Position numbers and translations under genes: made by a program
Notes under the pieces: model-generated
Databases searched by the model: none
What the model saw: only the letters and a program-made list of their open reading frames with translations
Told to the model about the DNA's origin: nothing
In this document: positions 1-6,998 of the stretch, piece by piece
Layout of the letters: the number at the start of each line of letters is the position of its first letter
How positions within the stretch are numbered: position 1 is the stretch's first letter
Origin: JAHEAO01 sp041633555
GTDB taxonomy: Bacteria; Pseudomonadota; Alphaproteobacteria; Rhodobacterales; Rhodobacteraceae
DNA length: 64,000 bases
NCBI GenBank assembly: GCA_041633555.1
Contig: JBFKFZ010000013.1
Location: 6,764-70,763, forward strand
Direction: 5' to 3'

Positions 1-884
1 GCGGTTTCGTCACCGACTGGCACGGCGACCGAGATCGCCATGCAGCGTTCGCCGGCCGCACCGTAGCCTGCGCCCACCAGCGCATCCGCGGCCTGATCCA
101 TGTCAGCGTCCGGCATGATGATCATGTGGTTCTTGGCCCCGCCGAAGCACTGCACTCGCTTGCCATTGGCGCATCCGCGCGAATAGATGTACTGCGCGAT
201 CGGGGTGGAGCCGACGAAGCCCACCGCCTGGATGATCTCATTGTCGAGGATCGCGTCGACCGCTTCCTTGTCGCCATTCACCACCTGCAGCACGCCATCC
301 GGCAGCCCGGCTTCCCTGAGCAGTTCGGCGAGCATCAGGGGGACCGACGGATCGCGTTCGGACGGTTTCAGGATGAAGGCGTTGCCGCAGGAGAGGGCGG
401 GGGCCATCTTCCACATCGGGATCATTGCCGGGAAGTTGAACGGAGTGATTCCGGCAACGACGCCAAGAGGTTGGCGCATGGAATACATGTCTATCCCAGG
501 TCCGGCGCCGTCGGTGAACTCGCCTTTCAGAAGATGCGGCGCGCCGATGCAGAACTCTACGACTTCAAGTCCGCGCTGCACGTCCCCCTTGGCATCGGGG
601 ATTGTCTTGCCATGCTCGCGGCTCAGCGCCTCTGCGAGCTTTTCCATATCGCGGTTGATCAGGCGTACGAACTCCATCATCACCCGCGCGCGCTTCTGCG
701 GGTTGGTCGCTCCCCAGGCGATCTGCGCCCTGGCTGCGGCCGCGATGGCGGCATCGACCTCGTCCTTCGAGGCCAGCGGTACACGCGCCTGCACCTCGCC
801 GGTCGCCGGGTTGAACACGTCCGCGAACCGGCCCGATCCGCCATTGACCCGCTTGCCGCCGATGAAATGTGAAAGCTCGTCCAT
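1..884 (-). CDS. mmsA: CoA-acylating methylmalonate-semialdehyde dehydrogenase, partial (C-terminus off the window)
   Basis: The first 294 residues of an aldehyde dehydrogenase-fold enzyme of about 500 aa are visible. It begins MDELSHFIGGKRVNG and has the Rossmann-region text GVVAGITPFNFPAMIP and the active-site segment GERCMA, with the catalytic Cys near residue 280. This is the MmsA branch, which converts methylmalonate or malonate semialdehyde plus CoA and NAD to propionyl- or acetyl-CoA in valine and myo-inositol catabolism. The start at 884 follows an AGGGAGA ribosome site. The gene diverges from a LysR regulator at 986, a likely controller. The 3' end lies before base 1. Confidence 0.9.
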   Translation of the reverse strand, partial: MDELSHFIGGKRVNGGSGRFADVFNPATGEVQARVPLASKDEVDAAIAAAARAQIAWGATNPQKRARVMMEFVRLINRDMEKLAEALSREHGKTIPDAKGDVQRGLEVVEFCIGAPHLLKGEFTDGAGPGIDMYSMRQPLGVVAGITPFNFPAMIPMWKMAPALSCGNAFILKPSERDPSVPLMLAELLREAGLPDGVLQVVNGDKEAVDAILDNEIIQAVGFVGSTPIAQYIYSRGCANGKRVQCFGGAKNHMIIMPDADMDQAADALVGAGYGAAGERCMAISVAVPVGDET

Positions 885-985
885 CTGATCTCTCCCTTTG
901 AGGTTCCTGGGCATCTTAGTCTTGCAATTCTGCCGGGAAAAGGGGCAGCTTCTCAAAGGCGTTTTGCGAAATTGCAGGGGTAACG

Positions 986-1909
986 ATGGATCTGAACTGG
1001 GACGACCTGCGGATATTCCTTGCCGTCGCGCGCGCCGAGAGCATTTCAGGCGCGGGCAAGGTGCTCAAACGCGATCCCGCCACCGTCGGCCGCAGGGTTC
1101 AGCGGCTTGAAGAGGATCTCGGCCAGCCGCTGTTCGCGAAGTCACCACAAGGCTATCAGTTGACCGAAGTCGGGCAGCGGCTTTTGTCTCATGCAGAGGC
1201 CGCAGAGCAGGCCGTGACACAGGCCACCGAAGAAACGCTGGGGCATGCGGGCCAACTGACCGGCCAGGCTCGCATCGGCGCCCCCGATGGCTGCGCCAAT
1301 TACCTTCTGCCGAAGGTGGCGGCAGGGATCGTCGCGCAGAATCCCGGTCTGGAACTGCAGATCGTTGCCTTGCCGCGGGTATTCAATCTCTCGAAGCGAG
1401 AGGCCGACATGGCCATCGCGGTCAGCCAACCCGCCACTGGCCGGCTGACCGTGCAGCGCATCACCGATTACAAGCTGCACCTCGCGGCGAGCAGGCAGTA
1501 CCTGCAGGACCACCCCCATATCGCCGACCTCAAGGATCTCAAACGTCACCGCATCGTCGGCTATATCCCCGACATGATATTCGACAAGGAACTCGATTAT
1601 CTCGCCGAGCTTGGCGTCTCGCGCATCGATCTGGCCTCGAATTCGGTTTCGGTTCAGTTCAATCTCCTGCGGCAGGGGGCGGGCGTCGGCGTGGTGCACG
1701 ACTTTGCGCTGCCCACCGCCCCGGAACTGACCCGTATCCTGCCCGATGACCTTGAGCTCACCCGCAGCTTTTACCTGATCCGCCATGCCGATGACCGCCG
1801 GGTCGAGCGGCTCAACCGGCTTGCCGAACTGCTGGCGGTGGGGCTGCGCGCTGAAGTCGCACGGCTCGAGGCTTTGCTTGACAGAAGCCCATCGAAGGGG
1901 CGACGCTAG
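986..1909 (+). CDS. LysR-family transcriptional regulator
   Basis: A 307-aa LysR protein. Residues about 4-63 form the winged HTH (DLRIFLAVARAESISGAG, GRRVQRLEEDLGQPLF) and the rest is the effector-binding domain. It is divergent from mmsA with about 100 bp between the starts. That gap contains a widely spaced TGCAATT (923-929) / AATTGCA (970-976) inverted pair which could be its site. Control of mmsA is inferred from position only; the inducer is unknown. Confidence 0.9.
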   Translation: MDLNWDDLRIFLAVARAESISGAGKVLKRDPATVGRRVQRLEEDLGQPLFAKSPQGYQLTEVGQRLLSHAEAAEQAVTQATEETLGHAGQLTGQARIGAPDGCANYLLPKVAAGIVAQNPGLELQIVALPRVFNLSKREADMAIAVSQPATGRLTVQRITDYKLHLAASRQYLQDHPHIADLKDLKRHRIVGYIPDMIFDKELDYLAELGVSRIDLASNSVSVQFNLLRQGAGVGVVHDFALPTAPELTRILPDDLELTRSFYLIRHADDRRVERLNRLAELLAVGLRAEVARLEALLDRSPSKGRR

Positions 1910-1939
1910 GATACTGAAACCAAAGCAGGAGTAAGGCCC

Positions 1940-2374
1940 ATGCTCGTCAATCAGATCCTCAGCGGGAAATCTGACCAAGGCGTCCTCACCCTGCCGCCTG
2001 GCACATTGGTATCGGCGGCAGCGACGATGTTGTCGGATAAACGGATTGGAGCTGTGGTGATCTCGAATGACGGCAAGATCCCGCTGGGCATTCTGTCAGA
2101 GCGCGACATCGTTCGAGAGCTCGGCACGCGCGGTGTCGACTGCCTGACCGAGACCGTCGACGAGCTGATGACATCGAAGCTGATCAGTTGCACGCGCCAT
2201 GACAGCGCCGACCAGGTTCTGGAGAAGATGACGGTTGGCCGGTTTCGCCATCTGCCGGTGATGGAGGGCGAGGAGATGGTCGGCCTGATCTCGATCGGCG
2301 ACGTGGTCAAGGCGCGGCTGTCGGAACTGTCGATGGAGAAGGATGCGCTTGAAGGGATGATCATGGGCCACTAG
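1940..2374 (+). CDS. Tandem CBS-domain protein
   Basis: A 144-aa protein made of two CBS repeats (about residues 10-65 and 75-135). Each carries the usual pattern of a hydrophobic strand plus GILSERDIVR or GLISIGDVVKA. Stand-alone CBS pairs bind adenosyl nucleotides and often act as energy sensors, but no enzyme or channel is fused here, so the partner is unknown. It starts 30 bp after the LysR stop on the same strand and may be co-transcribed. The ATG follows a GGAG-type site (agcaggagtaaggccc). Confidence 0.88.
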   Translation: MLVNQILSGKSDQGVLTLPPGTLVSAAATMLSDKRIGAVVISNDGKIPLGILSERDIVRELGTRGVDCLTETVDELMTSKLISCTRHDSADQVLEKMTVGRFRHLPVMEGEEMVGLISIGDVVKARLSELSMEKDALEGMIMGH

Positions 2375-2460
2375 GCCTTTCTGCCCAGAGCGCAGCGTCA
2401 GGAACGGCTTGAACTTCCCTGCGCAATATCGTTGCGTATGCGAAAACAAGAGGGACAGAC

Positions 2461-2952
2461 ATGCGCATCGGCCTTTATCCCGGCACTTTCGATCCGGTCA
2501 CGCATGGCCATCTGGATATCATCCGCCGCGCTTCGGCTCTGGTTGATCGCCTGGTCATCGGTGTGGCGATCAATCGCGACAAGAGCCCGCTTTTCGCGCT
2601 TGAGGATCGCGTGGCGATGATTGAGGCGGAATGTGCTGCCATATCCAGCCTGATGGGAACCCAGATCGTCGCGCATCCGTTCGAGAGCCTGCTTGTCGAT
2701 TGTGCACGCGATGTCGGGGCAAATGTTATCTTTCGCGGCCTGCGCGCTGTCGCCGACTTCGAGTACGAATTCCAGATGGTCGGCATGAACCGGGCGCTCG
2801 ATTCCTCGATCGAGACCGTTTTCCTGATGGCCGAGGCCCGACATCAGGCTATTGCCTCGAAACTGGTCAAGGAGATCGCCCGGCTGGGAGGCGACGTGAC
2901 CAAGTTCGTGCCACCGGCGGTCAAATCGGCACTCGACGCGAAATTCGCCTGA
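2461..2952 (+). CDS. coaD: Phosphopantetheine adenylyltransferase
   Basis: A 163-aa nucleotidyltransferase catalysing the penultimate step of coenzyme A synthesis (4'-phosphopantetheine plus ATP to dephospho-CoA). It has the family N-terminus GLYPGTFDPVTHGHLD with the HxGH nucleotide-binding motif at about residues 16-19, and the region FRGLRAVADFEYEFQM typical of CoaD. Length matches the family (about 160 aa). The ATG is preceded by AAGAGGGACAG. Confidence 0.96.
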   Translation: MRIGLYPGTFDPVTHGHLDIIRRASALVDRLVIGVAINRDKSPLFALEDRVAMIEAECAAISSLMGTQIVAHPFESLLVDCARDVGANVIFRGLRAVADFEYEFQMVGMNRALDSSIETVFLMAEARHQAIASKLVKEIARLGGDVTKFVPPAVKSALDAKFA

Positions 2953-2980
2953 GACGGGGCGCAATTCGGGGGATCTTCAC

Positions 2981-3322
2981 TTGCCCAGCCCCGCGGCCTG
3001 CGCCGTGCTTCTGGCTGCCATCCTCGCGGAAGTCATCGCCGCGACGGCTCTGGCCCGCTCGGAAAGCATCACGCGCCTGTTCCCGAGACTGATCGCTATC
3101 TCAGGCGATGCCCTGGTGTTCTGGCCTCTGTCCGTCCCGATCCGGGTTCAGCCTTCCGGTGTGGTTCATGCCATCTGGTCCGGTCTCGGCATCGTCTTCA
3201 TCGCCCACGTCGCCTGGATCGGGTACGGACAGAGGCTCGACTTGCCCGCGGTGATCGGACTTGCGCTGATCCTTTCGGGCGTGAGTGTCGCCAACGTCTT
3301 TTTCAGATCCATACTGCAATGA
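2981..3322 (+). CDS. SMR-family (EmrE/SugE-like) transporter, divergent
   Basis: A 113-aa four-helix membrane protein colinear with small multidrug resistance transporters. It keeps the TM1 glutamate (AAILAEVIAATAL), AIWSGLGIV and GQRLDLPAVIGLALI. Two positions normally aromatic differ: the Tyr of the AYAIW motif is His (VVHAIW), and the TM2 Tyr position is occupied by Asp in ISGDALVFWP, with two added prolines nearby. The start is TTG, 28 bp after coaD. It may be a changed-specificity paralogue or an eroding gene; the frame itself is intact. Confidence 0.7.
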   Translation: MPSPAACAVLLAAILAEVIAATALARSESITRLFPRLIAISGDALVFWPLSVPIRVQPSGVVHAIWSGLGIVFIAHVAWIGYGQRLDLPAVIGLALILSGVSVANVFFRSILQ

Positions 3323-3378
3323 CGATCCGGCGGCATCAGCCACGGGACCGCCGAGGTGCGCCGCGGATCAACGAAAAG

Positions 3379-3402
3379 GGGCACCGCGAGAAAGCGATGC
3401 CC
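3379..3402 (-). terminator. gap: Rho-independent terminator after gap
   Basis: Read on the minus strand, a 9-bp stem (GGGCATCGC / GCGGTGCCC, one G-U pair) with a 6-nt loop is followed by CTTTTC. It lies 25 bp past the stop of the first GAPDH gene. Confidence 0.65.
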
Positions 3403-3426
3403 TTCTGAAGCCCTGGGTCTTGCTGG

Positions 3427-4431
3427 TCAGAGGAACTTCGCGACCACCGTCGCCATATCGGCCATCCGGCAGGAAAAGCCCCATTCGTTGTCGTACCAGC
3501 TGAGCACCCGCACCAGGTTGCCCGGAAGGACCTTGGTCTGGTCCGGAGCAAAGGTCGACGATGCGGGATTGTGATTGAAGTCCGAGGAAACCAGTGGCCG
3601 CGGCTCATATCCCAGAACGCCTTTCAGCGGCCCATTCTCGGAGGCTGCCTTGAATGTCGCATTGACCTCTTCAACGGTCACGGACTTGTCGAGAACCACC
3701 GTCAGGTCGATGCAGCTTACATTCGGGGTCGGCACCCGGATCGAGGAGCCGTCGAGCTTGCCATCAAGCTCGGGAAGCACAAGGCCCAAGGCCTTCGCCG
3801 CACCGGTCGATGTCGGGATCATCGACATCGCCGCTGCCCGGGCCCGGTAGAGATCCTTGTGCATCGTATCCAGCGTCGGCTGGTCGCCGGTATAGCTGTG
3901 GATCGTCGTCATGAAGCCTGTGACGATGCCGTAATTGTCGTGCAGGACCTTGGCGACCGGTGCAAGGCAGTTCGTGGTGCAGGAGCCGTTCGACACGATC
4001 AGGTCGTCGGCGTTCAGGAGATGATGGTTGACGCCGTAGACGATGGTCTTGTCGGCGCCTTTCGAGGGCGCAGAGACCAGAACCCGGCTGGCGCCGTTTT
4101 CCAGATGGATCGCAGCCTTCTCCTTGTCGGTGAAGATACCAGTGCACTCCATGACGATATCGATGTCTTTCCAGGGCAGTTCCGCGGGGTTGCGCAGGGC
4201 CGTCACTTCCATCGGGCCACGGCCTGCATCGATCGTTGTCGCGGTCGTCTTGACCTCATGCGGAAACCGGCCGTGGATGCTGTCGAACTTCAGCAGATGC
4301 GCGTTGGTATCGACGGGACCAAGATCGTTGATCGCGACAACCTCGACATCGGTCCGACCCGATTCTATGATTGACCGCAGGATATTCCGTCCAATCCGCC
4401 CAAATCCATTGATTGCAACCTTCACGGCCAT
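3427..4431 (-). CDS. gap: Glyceraldehyde-3-phosphate dehydrogenase, type I (NAD-type)
   Basis: A 334-aa class I GAPDH interconverting glyceraldehyde 3-phosphate and 1,3-bisphosphoglycerate. It has the Rossmann start INGFGRIGRN and the catalytic Cys in NGSCTTNCLAP (about residue 153), with the catalytic His in HSYTGDQ. The residue after the second strand is Asp (INDLGP), the feature that favours NAD over NADP. A second paralogue lies upstream on the same strand. A LacI-type operator sits at 4479-4492 and a terminator at 3379-3402. Confidence 0.96.
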   Translation of the reverse strand: MAVKVAINGFGRIGRNILRSIIESGRTDVEVVAINDLGPVDTNAHLLKFDSIHGRFPHEVKTTATTIDAGRGPMEVTALRNPAELPWKDIDIVMECTGIFTDKEKAAIHLENGASRVLVSAPSKGADKTIVYGVNHHLLNADDLIVSNGSCTTNCLAPVAKVLHDNYGIVTGFMTTIHSYTGDQPTLDTMHKDLYRARAAAMSMIPTSTGAAKALGLVLPELDGKLDGSSIRVPTPNVSCIDLTVVLDKSVTVEEVNATFKAASENGPLKGVLGYEPRPLVSSDFNHNPASSTFAPDQTKVLPGNLVRVLSWYDNEWGFSCRMADMATVVAKFL

Positions 4432-4478
4432 GTCGTGACTCCTTCAATTCCCGTTGCCGGGGTCTCGCGGACCCCGCC

Positions 4479-4492
4479 TGTTAACGCTAACA
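4479..4492. promoter_or_regulatory. LacI-family-like operator upstream of gap
   Basis: TGTTAACGCTAACA: two perfect 5-bp arms (TGTTA/TAACA) around a CG-containing centre, 48 bp upstream of the gap start. The form is that of a LacI-family operator. I recall the alphaproteobacterial central-carbon regulator CceR as recognising a TGTTA-(4)-TAACA site, so that assignment is from memory. Confidence 0.5.
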
Positions 4493-4531
4493 TGTCGATT
4501 TGGCGCGAAAGGTCAACAGCAGCGTTGGCCA

Positions 4532-4675
4532 TCAGCGCCAGAATGCCAGATACTCGATCAACAATATGAACTTTCGGGCGAGGAACAAGACCATTGCCCA
4601 TCCGGTGAAGTGGTAATCGACAGCCAAAAACGCGAGGACCAACAACGCCAGGCCGACTGCAATCTTGTTGGTTAT
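4532..4675 (-). CDS. Small conserved-looking membrane protein between the gap genes, apparent ATA start
   Basis: A 47-codon frame encodes a TNKIAVGLALLVLAF helix followed by a segment ending LLIEYLAFWR. One membrane-spanning helix plus an amphipathic tail is evident. A GGGGGAA ribosome site stands 4-9 nt upstream of an ATA codon (4675-4673), where an ATG would be expected. The only in-frame ATG is 72 nt upstream, inside the 3' end of the neighbouring GAPDH gene. Its position between two GAPDH genes suggests a role near that operon; no function is known to me. It may initiate poorly from AUA or be silenced. Confidence 0.5.
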   Translation of the reverse strand: MTNKIAVGLALLVLAFLAVDYHFTGWAMVLFLARKFILLIEYLAFWR

Positions 4676-4686
4676 GGCCGTTCCCC

Positions 4687-5691
4687 CTAGTGGAGGAGCC
4701 GCCCCATTGCCGCCGCAACGTCCGCCATCCGGCAGGAGAAGCCCCATTCATTGTCGTACCAGGCCAGCACGCGGACCATGCGGCCGCCGATGACCTTGGT
4801 CTGGTCAGGCGCGAAGATAGACGAATGGGGTGTGTGATTGAAGTCGATAGAAACCTTGGGTTCGGGATCATATGCCAGGACCGCCCCCATGCGGCCAGCG
4901 GCCGCTTCCCGCACGATCTCGTTGACGTCGGCGACGGTCACGTCCTTGCTGGCCTCAAAGGTCATATCGACGGCAGAGACATTCGGCGTCGGAACCCGTA
5001 TCGCCGTGCCTTCGAGCTTGCCGGCCAGTTCGGGCAGAACCTCACCCAGGGCTTTCGCAGCACCCGTCGATGTCGGGATCATTGCCATTGCCGCAGCGCG
5101 GGCGCGGTAAAGGTCTTCGTGGCGCCGGTCCAGCGTCGGCTGGTCGCCGGTATAGCTGTGAATCGTGGTCATGATCCCGCGCTCGATGCCGATCGCGTCG
5201 TTCAGTACCTTGGCCAGCGGCGCGAGGCAGTTGGTCGTGCAGGATCCGTTCGACACGATCCGGTCTTCGGCCACGAGACTGCGATGATTGACGCCGTAAA
5301 CAACGGTCCGATGGACATTCTTGGCCGGAGCAGAGATCAGCACCCGCTTGGCGCCGCGGTTCAGATGAACGGCCGACTTGTCGCCGTCATTGAACTTGCC
5401 TGAGCATTCCAGAACCACATCGACGCCGGACCAGTCCAGTTCCTCGGGGTTGTAGGTCGAGAAGACCTCCATCGGTCCGCGGCCCAGGTCCATCGAATTG
5501 GCAGTGACCTTGATCTCCCCGGAAAAGCGGCCATGCACGCTGTCATATTTCAGCAGATGCGCATTGGTCTCGATCGGACCCGTGGCGTTGATCTTGACGA
5601 CTTGAACGTCGTTACGGGCGGCCTCGGTGATATGTGCCAGCGTGCAGCGACCGATGCGACCGAAGCCGTTGATTCCGACCGTGACTGTCAT
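4687..5691 (-). CDS. Second type I glyceraldehyde-3-phosphate dehydrogenase, possibly NADP-preferring
   Basis: A 334-aa paralogue of the downstream GAPDH with all catalytic features (NGSCTTNCLAP, HSYTGDQPTLD). The cofactor-selecting Asp of the downstream copy is replaced: the stretch reads INATGP rather than INDLGP. In the GapB type of Bacillus an Ala at this place goes with NADP use, so a gluconeogenic or NADP-preferring role is a reasonable inference. Two LacI-like operator matches lie upstream (5783-5815). The stop is 12 bp before the small 47-codon frame. Confidence 0.92.
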   Translation of the reverse strand: MTVTVGINGFGRIGRCTLAHITEAARNDVQVVKINATGPIETNAHLLKYDSVHGRFSGEIKVTANSMDLGRGPMEVFSTYNPEELDWSGVDVVLECSGKFNDGDKSAVHLNRGAKRVLISAPAKNVHRTVVYGVNHRSLVAEDRIVSNGSCTTNCLAPLAKVLNDAIGIERGIMTTIHSYTGDQPTLDRRHEDLYRARAAAMAMIPTSTGAAKALGEVLPELAGKLEGTAIRVPTPNVSAVDMTFEASKDVTVADVNEIVREAAAGRMGAVLAYDPEPKVSIDFNHTPHSSIFAPDQTKVIGGRMVRVLAWYDNEWGFSCRMADVAAAMGRLLH

Positions 5692-5782
5692 CGCTTTTCT
5701 CCTGTCCCTCGAGGCCCTCGACGCCTCGTTTCGCGGCGGTATACAGAGGCATTCCGGTGCAGAAAAGCATTTAATATGAATA

Positions 5783-5815
5783 TGATAGCGTAAACATCAC
5801 CTGTTAGCGCAAACT
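5783..5815. promoter_or_regulatory. Two tandem LacI-like operator matches upstream of the second gap gene
   Basis: TGATAGCGTAAACA (5783-5796) and TGTTAGCGCAAACT (5802-5815) are imperfect copies of the clean site at 4479-4492. They are spaced 19 bp apart, about two helical turns, and lie about 90-125 bp upstream of the start. The AT-rich stretch between 5768 and 5787 could hold the promoter. Confidence 0.4.
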
Positions 5816-5865
5816 CTGGCGCCAATCGCCTGAATTCGGAGCGACGGTCGCCGGGGCGGCAACGG

Positions 5866-6975
5866 TCAGTTCGACGGCAGGTGCTGCCGGATTGCCTCGG
5901 CAAGCTCCGAGCAGGGGGACAGGTCGGGGATTTCCCTCTTGCGGTTGTGTTTCCAACTCGTCGAAGTCGCGTAGCAATGCCAGAAGCCGAACCGGCGCCG
6001 GATCGACAGCGGATAGAGAAGGCCAGCCGGCCGGTGGATGGCCCAGCTGAACTGGCCTGCAAGACTGTCGGGAACGATGCACCATTTCGGGTTGGGAATT
6101 ATCTTGCGGCCCAGTCGAAAGCCGTGATCCCGCTGCAGTTTTGCAGACCCCCCGCTGGCCGGATAGACCCAATGCCCGAAGAAAGAGACCATGCCGAATG
6201 CCGATCCCGCCGCGGCATCGAAGATCGAGCCTGCTCCTGGCCAGACGAGCTCGTCGATATCAACCGACAAGACCGCGCGGGCACGATGCAGGAAGCGCAA
6301 CTGCGCCAGGTTGAACATCGAGGTCTGCAGAAACTTCGCGGGCAGGTGCAGACGCCCGCCGCCCGGACCACCATAGGGAAACGGTGCCGGGATCACGCGA
6401 CAGACAGCCAGTCCGGGAATCGCCGCCAGCCGGCCCTGCAAGGCGGCCGGGCTGTAAAGCGACGAGCCGTTGTCAATCAGCAGCAGCCCGTCCGCACCAT
6501 GCGCCGAGATGTGATAGCGCGCCCAGTCCTCGATCCATTCGACCGGATTGTCCTTGGAAATCGCCATCAAGACGTTGCGGCCTGCGAACAGGTCGAATTC
6601 CTGCGACCCGACCGGAACTTCGTGGCTGGCATCGCCGATGCCGACTTCGATGAAGGCAGGGCGACGGGGCGCGGAGAGCCGCAGAACCTCGACGCGAAGA
6701 TGCTTGCTGCGGCGAAGCCGTTTCCTTGCCGGTTCACCGTCCAGCCGCAAATTGTTGCGCAATACCGGCCAGAGGTTGATCAGCCGCGGACAGACCAGAA
6801 CGACCTGTCGCGCCCGATCGTCGTAGAAACAATCGTAGATCAGCGTCAGGGCGTCGAAACTCTCGACATAGCCCTTACTGCGCATGGCCTTGGGCGCGGG
6901 CATCTTGCGCCTGAGACCGCCATCTTCGGGCAATCGCAGGCTCGACAGCCGCACGACCGACGCATCAACTGCCAC
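5866..6975 (-). CDS. Glycosyltransferase, family 92/2-like (DxD motif)
   Basis: A 369-aa protein. Residues about 125-310 look like a GT-A glycosyltransferase of the DUF23/GT92 type: RNVLMAISKDNPVEWIEDWARYH near the start of the domain, the metal-binding DID in AVLSVDIDELVWP, and a late FGFWHCYATSTSWKHNR segment typical of these enzymes. No signal peptide or membrane helix is seen, so it is probably cytoplasmic and acts on an exopolysaccharide or surface glycan; acceptor and donor are unknown. It sits alone between tkt and gap on the same strand. Confidence 0.75.
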   Translation of the reverse strand: MAVDASVVRLSSLRLPEDGGLRRKMPAPKAMRSKGYVESFDALTLIYDCFYDDRARQVVLVCPRLINLWPVLRNNLRLDGEPARKRLRRSKHLRVEVLRLSAPRRPAFIEVGIGDASHEVPVGSQEFDLFAGRNVLMAISKDNPVEWIEDWARYHISAHGADGLLLIDNGSSLYSPAALQGRLAAIPGLAVCRVIPAPFPYGGPGGGRLHLPAKFLQTSMFNLAQLRFLHRARAVLSVDIDELVWPGAGSIFDAAAGSAFGMVSFFGHWVYPASGGSAKLQRDHGFRLGRKIIPNPKWCIVPDSLAGQFSWAIHRPAGLLYPLSIRRRFGFWHCYATSTSWKHNRKREIPDLSPCSELAEAIRQHLPSN

Positions 6976-6998
6976 TCTGCGCGTCCGCCCGCGCCGCC

